DNA from: Archangium lansingense
GTDB lineage: Bacteria > Myxococcota > Myxococcia > Myxococcales > Myxococcaceae
Reading direction: 5' to 3'
Assembly (NCBI RefSeq): GCF_026626635.1
Contig: NZ_JAPNKA010000001.1
Span: 4,340,001-4,404,000, forward strand
Length of the DNA: 64,000 nt
Part shown: piece by piece, positions 16,188 through 22,673 of the stretch
Layout of the letters: every line of letters starts with the position of its first letter
Numbering within the stretch: position 1 is the stretch's first letter
Notes under the pieces: generated by a model
Told to the model about the DNA's origin: nothing
What the model saw: only the letters and a program-made list of their open reading frames with translations
The model's database searches: none
Made by a program: the position numbers and the translations under genes

Positions 16188-17376
16188 TGTCCAGGAACTC
16201 TTCCGGGTTGGGGAGGACGCCTCTTTCGACTGTCTGCGCCGCCAGTAGCTTGCGCTCGGCCGCCTCGTTCAGAATCGCTTTCCGCTCCGCCGCCACTTCA
16301 AGCCGTCCGAAGCCGGAGGCCCCGGACGCGCGAAGATAGAAACGCAAGTCATCGCGCATCTCGGCGGCAGTGCTGTAGCGGTTCTCCGGGTTGGGCTGTA
16401 GTGCCTTGCCCAGGATTTTCCGCAAAGGCTCGGGGACCAAATCCGCTTGGCGCTCTATCTCCTCGGGCCCGAAGCTGAGGACGCGATTAAACAAAACTTC
16501 AAGCTCCACCCATGTCGGACGCTCGGCGCGCAGGCCCTGGGGAAAGCGCGTCGCCGGACGGCTCGGCACCAGTCCGAGCGGGTCAAGCGGATATTTCGCC
16601 GTCAGCATCTCCAGCAGTACCAACCCGAGGGAGAAAATGTCCGCCCTGCCGTCAAGCTCTCTCGGGGTGAGTGGGTCCGTCTTGCTTTCGAGGGCTGCCC
16701 ACATGGAGCGCAGCAGTTCCGGAGCGATGTAGGCCGGATCTCCTCTCAGCAGATCGCGCGGGGTGACCATGCGTCCGGCCAGCTCGGAATAAGCCGCTCC
16801 GAGGTTGCACAGCTTGACGCGGCCATCCGCCCCAAGCCGGATGCGCAGGGGCCCCACGGCCCGGTGTACGAGCCGGAGCGGCGCCCCGGTTTCATTCTCG
16901 GCGTTGTGCGCGTATTCGAGCGCGTCCGCCACCTCGGCGGCAACGTAGACGGCGAAGGCAGGGGAAAGCCTCTTCTCCACGAGCGCCGCCGCATGGGTGA
17001 CGGTAAGGAGGAAACAGCCTTTCATGTGCTCCATGACGACATAGGGAATCCCCTTGTTGACGATGAAGTCATGGACGCGGGCAATCTTGGGGTGACGCAG
17101 CAGCGACGCGAGGCGAACCTCTTCCCGCGCGCTGGCGCGTGCGTCGCGCCCGGGGACCATATTCACCTTCTTGAGTTCGACCATGTGACGCGGCCCGCCC
17201 GAGAGGAGCCGACGCCATGCGATGAAAAGCGTGTCGTAGTAGGGATGGAGTACAAGCGGCTCCGTCACCTCGTAACGGTATTCGCCCGCCTCGAAGGTGA
17301 AACGGTAGTCTTCCGATTTGACGGCGTAGCGGCGGGGACTGTCGCGCCGGGGCGTTTCTCTTGGCGTCGAGGGCAT
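16180..17376 (-). CDS. Kinase-fold protein predicted to be a pseudokinase
   Basis: The 398-residue protein follows the protein-kinase plan: a lysine in strand 3 (VELKKV, 69-70), YVVMEHMKG, a catalytic-loop position LVHRAVGPLRIRL and DPAYIAPELL, then DIFSLGLVLLEML. However, there is no Gly-rich loop, the HRD Asp is Ala173 (HRA) and DFG reads NLG (191-193). It should therefore not transfer phosphate and is more likely a scaffold or allosteric partner, perhaps of the active kinase encoded downstream. I chose the ATG at 17376, which has AGGAG 6 bp upstream, over the longer frame to 17490. No membrane helix is seen. Confidence 0.85.
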   Translation of the reverse strand: MPSTPRETPRRDSPRRYAVKSEDYRFTFEAGEYRYEVTEPLVLHPYYDTLFIAWRRLLSGGPRHMVELKKVNMVPGRDARASAREEVRLASLLRHPKIARVHDFIVNKGIPYVVMEHMKGCFLLTVTHAAALVEKRLSPAFAVYVAAEVADALEYAHNAENETGAPLRLVHRAVGPLRIRLGADGRVKLCNLGAAYSELAGRMVTPRDLLRGDPAYIAPELLRSMWAALESKTDPLTPRELDGRADIFSLGLVLLEMLTAKYPLDPLGLVPSRPATRFPQGLRAERPTWVELEVLFNRVLSFGPEEIERQADLVPEPLRKILGKALQPNPENRYSTAAEMRDDLRFYLRASGASGFGRLEVAAERKAILNEAAERKLLAAQTVERGVLPNPEEFLDNG

Positions 17377-17413
17377 GGGAAACTCCTGTCTTTGGGAAGT
17401 CTTCGGGGGCGGG

Positions 17414-18013
17414 TTACGGGGTGCGCTCGCCAGCGGGACGAAAGACGACGTGTACCCAGCCGCCGTTTCCATCGGGCGAGTAGAAGCCACCCACCTCGAA
17501 TTCGCCCGCGCGCAGGACGCCGTTTCTCACCTCCACCGGGCCGACGCACTGCGCGGGGGTGCCGGTGAGGGCGGCGGAGAGGAAACCATCAGGGCCCATG
17601 ACCCGCAGGTGTTGGTAGTGCAGCAGGCGAGCGTCCAGGGCAGAGCGCATGACGGGAGCGCCGCCCGCGATGACTGCCCGCAGCAGCACCTCGGCAACGA
17701 GCCTCGGGCCGAAGGTGCGCGAGGTGGACGGGTACAGGCCGAAGGAGACCCGCAGCCGGGTGGCCTCCTCGGGCGTCAACTCCGGGCCGGTGGGCAGCGT
17801 GTCCGCCGGTAGTCCGGCCTCCAGCAGCAGCGCGCCGAAGTCGTCCAACTGCGCGAGCGCGTCCCGCATGGCGCGGAACACCTCGGGGCGTTGGCCACTG
17901 GCGCAGGCACCGGGACACAGCAGCAGCACGGCCAGCAATGCGGACGGGAGCGGACGGGGCCGGGCGCGGGCAACACGGGCCCCTATCCGGCACGCATGGG
18001 GGGCGTTCGGCAT
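17414..18013 (-). CDS. Hypothetical lipoprotein, first gene of the island operon
   Basis: The 199-residue protein has a signal peptide ending LLLCPGAC, so it should be lipidated. The rest is not recognised: a helical part (VFRAMRDALAQLDDFGALLL) is followed by beta-like segments (GVLRAGEFEVGGFYSPDGNG). The start at 18013 has a GAGGTG RBS. It lies 37 bp before the pseudokinase gene and opens the leftward series that ends with the toxin and immunity genes. An envelope sensor or partner of the receptor kinase is possible, from context only. Confidence 0.7.
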   Translation of the reverse strand: MPNAPHACRIGARVARARPRPLPSALLAVLLLCPGACASGQRPEVFRAMRDALAQLDDFGALLLEAGLPADTLPTGPELTPEEATRLRVSFGLYPSTSRTFGPRLVAEVLLRAVIAGGAPVMRSALDARLLHYQHLRVMGPDGFLSAALTGTPAQCVGPVEVRNGVLRAGEFEVGGFYSPDGNGGWVHVVFRPAGERTP

Positions 18014-18159
18014 GGACACCTCGGGGTGAGGACAGCGGGAGAGCGGATAAACCTTCTGTTTACCGGGATGGATGAACCCTAGGTAACATGCGGGGCCAGC
18101 GGGGGGGAAGCCCCACCCGACTGCGGGGGTTGGCACGGCAACCCGACGTGAGCGGGAGG

Positions 18160-18835
18160 GGCGAGGTGCGCCCATGGTGGCGCCCTCCACCGCGCCGGAG
18201 CTTCGGCTGCCGTCGTGTTGCCCCCCTCCCCCCGAGCGAGGGGCCCGCCGTGCTTCTGGTGCCTCCACCGGGCCTGAGGTTCGGCTGCCGATGGCCCGGG
18301 GCCGCTTCGACCTGGCGCCCCGGTTGCGTGGCAATCCGGGCCTCTGGAGTGTGCCGGGATTCGGCGCGGCTCCTGAGTGCTCGAGTACAGCGCAAGAGCG
18401 CGACGGTGGCCACAATCAGCGGCAGACACGGCACGGCGCGAACCTCGGGCCAGGGAGGACACCAGCAGCCGAACCTCGGGCCCGTGGAGGGCGCCAGCGG
18501 CGCGGCAGCAGACACGGCGCGAAACTCGGGCGCGTTGCTGGCCACGTTGGCCACCAGAGCGCGGCACTCGGGCCGGTGGAGCGCATCAGCGCGCGACAGC
18601 GGCGCCAAGGTGCGGCAGGCGAAGCTCGGGCGCGGTGGAGGGCGCCAGAGCGGGGCAGACGGCCACCAGGACAGCAGCCGAGCCTCGGGCCCGTAGAGCC
18701 CACAGCGCACCGGCAGCCGAAGCTCGGGCCCGGCGCGAACCTTGGGCACGGTGGAAGGCGCCAGAAGCGCGGCAGCCGAGCCTCGGGCGTGATGGAGCAC
18801 GGGGCCCGGCGCGAACCTCGGGCGGCCTGCCTGGA
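18160..18835. repeat. GC-rich degenerate repeats in both orientations
   Basis: Copies of the CCGGCCCGAGCTTCGGC family run rightward at about 18170-18300 and inverted at about 18430-18830. The spacer between them is less repetitive. Long open frames cross this stretch on both strands, but they are Arg/Ala/Pro/Gly-rich artefacts of the repeat. The block lies upstream of the first gene of the toxin operon, so the operon is bracketed by this repeat family on both sides. Confidence 0.7.
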
Positions 18836-18851
18836 CGCTTCACAACAGCGG

Positions 18852-18981
18852 CGCGTGGTGGCCCTGGTGGTGGCGCGTGGTGGCCCTGGTGGTGGCGCGT
18901 GGTGGCCCTGGTGGTGGCGCGTTGGCCCCGGTGGTGGCCCCGGTGGCACCGGTGGTGGCGCGTGGTGGCCCCGGTGGTGGC
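18852..18981 (+). repeat. 22-bp minisatellite
   Basis: About six tandem copies of CGCGTGGTGGCCCTGGTGGT plus GG are present. The first three are identical and later ones are shortened or substituted. If read as protein it would give only Gly/Val/Ala/Pro/Trp runs, and no gene signals surround it. Such arrays change length by slippage. Confidence 0.8.
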
Positions 18982-19154
18982 TTGCCTCGCCTGTTGCCCC
19001 CCGTTCCTTGGTCGCCTGTCTATGCGCAGGCCAGTCATCGGCGGCCCTCTGCTAGCATCCTGGACACACCCCGCTGGGTTGTGTCACCTTGGCTCCTGTC
19101 GGTGTATCTGGTGGGTTGTTTGGTTGGGGTTGGTTGTTTGGACGGGTGGCGGGT

Positions 19155-19712
19155 ATGGCGGAGATCGACGTTTGTACGGAGGGGGCTCCCTCCACGGCTG
19201 GCGGGCGGTCGGGCGCCTCTGATTGCTGCGGATGCGCCTCTGCGGGTGCGCAGGGTGTTCCAGAGACCAGGGCGCAGCCATCGGCCCGCCTTGATTCAAG
19301 TGGTGAGGCCGACCTACTGCGGGCGCTCTACGAGGAAGTGCGGGGCCTGCGCGAGTCCGTGCGCGAGATTACGAACCGGCTCAGCAACACGACTCCCGCT
19401 CAAGCGGTGCGGGCCATCTCCATCGAAGCCGCGCAGGACCTGCTCGGATGCGGGCGCTCGCGCATCTTCGAGCTTTTGAGGAGTGGCGCCCTCCGTCGTG
19501 CCCCGAAGCTTGGGAAGGTGGCCATGATCGACCTGCCCAGCCTCCAAGCTCTCATTGACGGCATCGGCCGCGAGCCAGCGCCCAAGCTCAAACGTGAGCC
19601 AGCGCCCAAGCTCAAGCGTGAGCCAGCGCCCAAGCTCAAGCGGCGCCCCGCCCAGCGCAACGCAGGGCGGGGGGAAAAGGATGAAATCCTTAGGCTGATT
19701 CGACGAGTCTGA
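19155..19712 (+). CDS. Excisionase-like helix-turn-helix protein with REPAPKLK repeats
   Basis: The 185-residue protein has a predicted coiled segment (LLRALYEEVRGLRESVREIT), then a MerR/excisionase-type DNA-binding domain: AISIEAAQDLLGCGRSRIFE, then LLRSGALRRAPKLGKVAMI. Its C-terminus carries three direct copies of REPAPKLK, giving a basic tail. It converges on the integrase gene with a 23-bp overlap of the ends. Recombination directionality factors often sit beside their integrase, so Xis is the likely role. The ATG at 19155 avoids 22 implausible hydrophobic residues in the longer frame. Confidence 0.75.
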   Translation: MAEIDVCTEGAPSTAGGRSGASDCCGCASAGAQGVPETRAQPSARLDSSGEADLLRALYEEVRGLRESVREITNRLSNTTPAQAVRAISIEAAQDLLGCGRSRIFELLRSGALRRAPKLGKVAMIDLPSLQALIDGIGREPAPKLKREPAPKLKREPAPKLKRRPAQRNAGRGEKDEILRLIRRV

Positions 19713-20886
19713 TTTGCGCTCGCCGCACGGAGAACAGTGCCGGATCGTCGGGGTGCTCCAGCTTGAGCGGAATCTTGATCATCGGGGGCACCTTCACGTT
19801 GTCGTAAAAGCGTTTGGTTGTGTTTGCCGAATGATGGCCGACCACGGCGGCAATCGCGGCCAGTGGGAGCCCTCCCGCCTTGGGCCTCACCTCCTGGCCG
19901 CACTCCGAAGCCCAGGTAACGAAGCTGTGCCGGTACTCCCCGAAATGAACCGGCTCGATTCCAAGGGTTTCACAGGCGCGAGCCACAACACGGCGGATAT
20001 GGCTATCAACCGGCGCGGCCCCTCGCGCCTGTAGCCGCTGCACAGCCGCCAGCGTTTGCCGGTCGATGCTCTGCCGGTGAACGTTCCCGCTCTTGTGGAT
20101 GAACGTCACCGTTGCGGCGATCTCGCCTTGGTCCTCGAACACGGCCACCTTGCCTTCACCCTTCACCAGCCGCTCTATCTCCGTGCCGTGCATCCCGGTT
20201 TTGGCGTGGATGCACAGCACGTCGCGCACGCACTGCACGTCGGTCATGCGCCGCGTTTCCTCCTGCCCGAAGTTGGTGAACTCCCATCCGCTGATGGCCC
20301 GATAGAGCCGCTCGGTGGTCTCGATGCTGTAACCCTTCTCCCGCACGGCCTTCTCGGGACGGGTCACGGGCACCTTGAGGGACACGGTAGGGTCTTCGGC
20401 CAGGGAGAGGGTGCCTTGCTCCCTCAACCAAGAAGCAAACGACTTGAGCGCCGTGATGCGGTTCTTCCTGGCCGTCTTGTGCCGGGCCAACTCCCGCAGC
20501 AGTTCCTGGAGGGTGACGGTGCGCAGGTCCCTCCCCGAGAGAGCTTCCGCCCAGGTCGCCAAGTAGAAGCCGACATTGCCCAGGTAGCGTTCCGTGGTCT
20601 TCGCCTGCCTCATGGCGTCGAGGAAGCGGCCCACGGTCTCAGCGTTGACGTAGACGGCGGATTCCTGCTGCTGCTGCCGCGCCTCCCGCTTGGTGCTGTA
20701 GCCCTCGGGATCGCGCATGAAGAGGGCAAGCTCGGCTTCCGCTTCCGTCTCGCTGCGGGCGTCCAGGTGGACCGTATAGGCCCGCCCCTGAACCATCTTC
20801 CGCAGCACGAACACCGGACGGCCATCCTTCCCGTTGAACGTCCGCCCCCCCTTCCACTTCCCAGCCCATACCCTGTTGTTGCCCAC
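19690..20886 (-). CDS. int: Tyrosine-type site-specific integrase
   Basis: The 398-residue protein has an N-terminal arm-binding part, a core-binding SAM-like domain (about 80-170) and a C-terminal catalytic domain. Catalytic landmarks are Lys265 (FIHKSG), EYRHSF (Arg319, His320), GHHS (351-352) and Tyr361 (KRFYDN). The first Arg box reads AKTGMHGTEIERL, with His233 where TGxR is usual. It lies 117 bp from the 21-bp repeat at 21004, and TTTGGTCC motifs between them may be its arm sites. It presumably integrates and excises the 15-kb island. Confidence 0.88.
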   Translation of the reverse strand: MGNNRVWAGKWKGGRTFNGKDGRPVFVLRKMVQGRAYTVHLDARSETEAEAELALFMRDPEGYSTKREARQQQQESAVYVNAETVGRFLDAMRQAKTTERYLGNVGFYLATWAEALSGRDLRTVTLQELLRELARHKTARKNRITALKSFASWLREQGTLSLAEDPTVSLKVPVTRPEKAVREKGYSIETTERLYRAISGWEFTNFGQEETRRMTDVQCVRDVLCIHAKTGMHGTEIERLVKGEGKVAVFEDQGEIAATVTFIHKSGNVHRQSIDRQTLAAVQRLQARGAAPVDSHIRRVVARACETLGIEPVHFGEYRHSFVTWASECGQEVRPKAGGLPLAAIAAVVGHHSANTTKRFYDNVKVPPMIKIPLKLEHPDDPALFSVRRAQIRLVESA

Positions 20887-20898
20887 GTCGTGCGCTCC

Positions 20899-21060
20899 GT
20901 TTTGGTCCGAATTTGGACCCCAGGGAGCCCGATTTGGTCCCCAAATGCAAACCGCGCCCCCTCGACAGGTGAGGGCGCGGCTCGGAGCGGCGGGTAACTT
21001 CTAGTGGAGGCGGCGGGAATCGAACCCGCCGCTCTATGCCTCCGGCAAGACTCTCCTTGC
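20899..21060 (-). other. Right end of the island: candidate attR core and arm motifs
   Basis: Three (T)TTGG(T/A)CC motifs lie at 20900-20940. The 21-bp core at 21004-21024 follows; on the minus strand it gives GGCGGGTTCGATTCCCGCC plus GCCTCCAC. Beyond it a 10-bp hairpin, CTCCGGCAAG/CTTGCCGGAG, covers about 21039-21064. A complete tRNA cannot be folded here because no matching 5' acceptor strand is present. Confidence 0.65.
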
Positions 21061-21088
21061 CGGAGTGCTGGAACGCAGGGGCTCGCTG

Positions 21089-22219
21089 TCACCCGCCGAA
21101 GGTATTCGCGAAGAACTTCTCGAGCCGCGACTTCTCGGGCTCCACCACGCCCGCGGGCGAGGCCACGGCGGACGCGGTGGCGAGGCTGGGGCGCAGGCCG
21201 GCCGCGATACCGGGCTTGATGTGGTGGCGCAGGTCGACCGCGACGTCGGTCTTGAAGTGGGTGCCCACACCCGCCGCGGCGTTGAGGTCCGCGGACTGCT
21301 TGAAGAAGCCGTTCTCCAGACCGATCTTCCCGCCCGCCTGGGCCGCCGCGCCCGCCACTACGCCCGCGGTGGCCGAGCCGTGCAGCCGGCCCACGTGCCC
21401 GCCCACCGTACCGTACGCTCCCGCCGTGGCGGCCGCGCCCACCTGGCCCGAGAGCAGCGCCGTGGCGGTCTTCGGATCCACGGAAGCCACTCCCTCGGCG
21501 AAGGCGGTGGCCGAGGCCTTGCCCTCGCCCTTGACGTACGCGCCCAGGTGCCGGTTGAAGTCGTGGCTCGCGCTCGCCGCGACGCCCACGCCCGTCTCCG
21601 CCTTGCCCGTCAGCGCGGCCGTGTACGCGTGGCCCTTCGTATCCGCCGAGACACCTGCCTGGGCGCTCGCCTTGAAGGCGTTGGCCTCGGCGGTGAGCTG
21701 TCCGGTGGTCACGCCCAGCCGGCCCGCGTGAACCTTCTGCAACTCGTAGGAGGCGTGGGGCCCGTTGAGCTCGGCCTGGGCCGAGTAGTGGTGCAGGCCA
21801 CCGCCGTGGTGGCTCGTGGTGGAGGCCTGCATCGAGCCCACGTTGCCGCTCACCGTGCCCCCGAAGACATCCTTCTGGAAGGGGCTGCCCGGCTTGTCGA
21901 TGAGCAGGTTCTGCTTGGCGCCCGGGGGAGGCGTGAGCTTGTTGTCACCGCCGCTCACCATCAGGTTCGAGGCCTCTCCCGTGCTCTTCTCCCAGGGGCT
22001 GTACGTGGGGGCGCCCTCGGGCAGAGCCGGGTGCTTCAGGGGCTTGGACTCCAGGGCGGCCGGAGCGCTCGTGGTGGGCCTGGTCGCGACGGGCTTGCTG
22101 GTCGGCGAGGAGAGCGCCGAGGGCGGCAGCGTGGAGGCGCGGGCCGGAGGCGTGAGCTGGGAGGCCTTGGGCGTGGGGAGAGTCGCGGAGCGGGACAGCT
22201 TGGGGTTGATGCGGGGCAT
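21089..22219 (-). CDS. Hypothetical Ala/Gly/Ser-rich protein
   Basis: The 376-residue protein is not recognised. It has a Pro/Ser/Thr-rich N-terminal 100 residues without a signal peptide. A long Ala/Gly/His-rich middle shows an alternating, beta-prone pattern (ALTGKAETGVGVAASASHDF) and ends SRLEKFFANTFGG. The repetitive A/G-rich body is reminiscent of secreted or surface proteins, but no domain can be named. The plus-strand frame over the same bases is the artefact. The gene ends 65 bp from the island boundary, so it may be the first chromosomal gene to the right. Confidence 0.65.
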   Translation of the reverse strand: MPRINPKLSRSATLPTPKASQLTPPARASTLPPSALSSPTSKPVATRPTTSAPAALESKPLKHPALPEGAPTYSPWEKSTGEASNLMVSGGDNKLTPPPGAKQNLLIDKPGSPFQKDVFGGTVSGNVGSMQASTTSHHGGGLHHYSAQAELNGPHASYELQKVHAGRLGVTTGQLTAEANAFKASAQAGVSADTKGHAYTAALTGKAETGVGVAASASHDFNRHLGAYVKGEGKASATAFAEGVASVDPKTATALLSGQVGAAATAGAYGTVGGHVGRLHGSATAGVVAGAAAQAGGKIGLENGFFKQSADLNAAAGVGTHFKTDVAVDLRHHIKPGIAAGLRPSLATASAVASPAGVVEPEKSRLEKFFANTFGG

Positions 22220-22454
22220 GGGAGGCTCCTCGGAAGCTTGCGGCGGGGTGGGTTCGGAACAGCGATGTCCCGTCCTTGTGCACCCGACATGCCATGCCCA
22301 TATCGCCCTCTGTGGTCAGGGGGCGTCTGTGGTTTCAGTGAGTTATGCGGAGGGGGGCGAGGGAGGAGAGGGGAGGGGTGGTGAGTGCTGTCACCAGTCT
22401 CGAGACATCAGTCACCACCCCGAGCACCATGGCTCACCGGCTGGAGAGAGCGCG

Positions 22455-22606
22455 CTTGCGCCGTCAGCCGTACACCCGGGCGGCCGGGTTACTGCGGTGG
22501 CAGTGTTGCCGGCCGCGTCGTACGCCTTCGCCGTCACGCTGTGAGAGCCATTGGTCACGCTCCCGCTGCCCCAGCTCACGCTGAAGGGCGGTGACTCGTC
22601 AGGTTG
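22455..22606 (-). pseudogene. Ig-like domain fragment
   Basis: The minus strand encodes PPFSVSWGSGSVTNGSHSVT followed by AKAYDAAGNTATA, the end of a bacterial Ig-like (Big) domain common in myxobacterial surface proteins. There is no start, signal or other domain around it. It is a leftover of a larger gene in the 450-bp gap between the genes at 22219 and 22674. Confidence 0.65.
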
Positions 22607-22673
22607 AATCCGCTCGGACTGAGCTCATCCAAGGGGACCTGCCAACCCTCGCCTGGGTGATTGACAAGACGGC

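Larger units (their letters stand above)
6000..21024. mobile_element. Putative integrative element carrying a SitA toxin module
   Basis: The interval is bounded by 21-bp direct repeats with TTTGGTCC-type motifs at both ends. It encodes a tyrosine integrase and an excisionase-like protein at the right end and a ParA with a coupled partner at the left. Between them lie eight leftward genes ending in a lipoprotein toxin and a putative immunity gene. An ISAzo13-type IS has landed in parA. No conjugation, phage structural or replication genes are seen. It may be a satellite, a mobilisable island or a degraded larger element. Boundaries are by eye. Confidence 0.65.

Noticed and set aside
18852..18981. 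CRISPR array
   Set aside because: The repeats are directly tandem without unique spacers of constant length, and no cas genes are present in the window.
18174..19222. Several long frames through the 18-19 kb repeats
   Set aside because: Their sequences are translations of the GC-rich repeats and minisatellite (Arg/Ala/Pro/Gly or Val/Gly/Trp runs), with no RBS or domains.
21004..21090. A complete tRNA or tmRNA gene at the right island end
   Set aside because: The T-arm and 3' acceptor strand are good, but no matching 5' acceptor strand, D-arm or anticodon arm can be found upstream on that strand.
21065..22384. 439-residue plus-strand frame opposite the gene at 21089-22219
   Set aside because: It is Arg/Gly-rich without a start signal. 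The minus-strand frame has a better start and ordinary composition, although it too is of unknown family.
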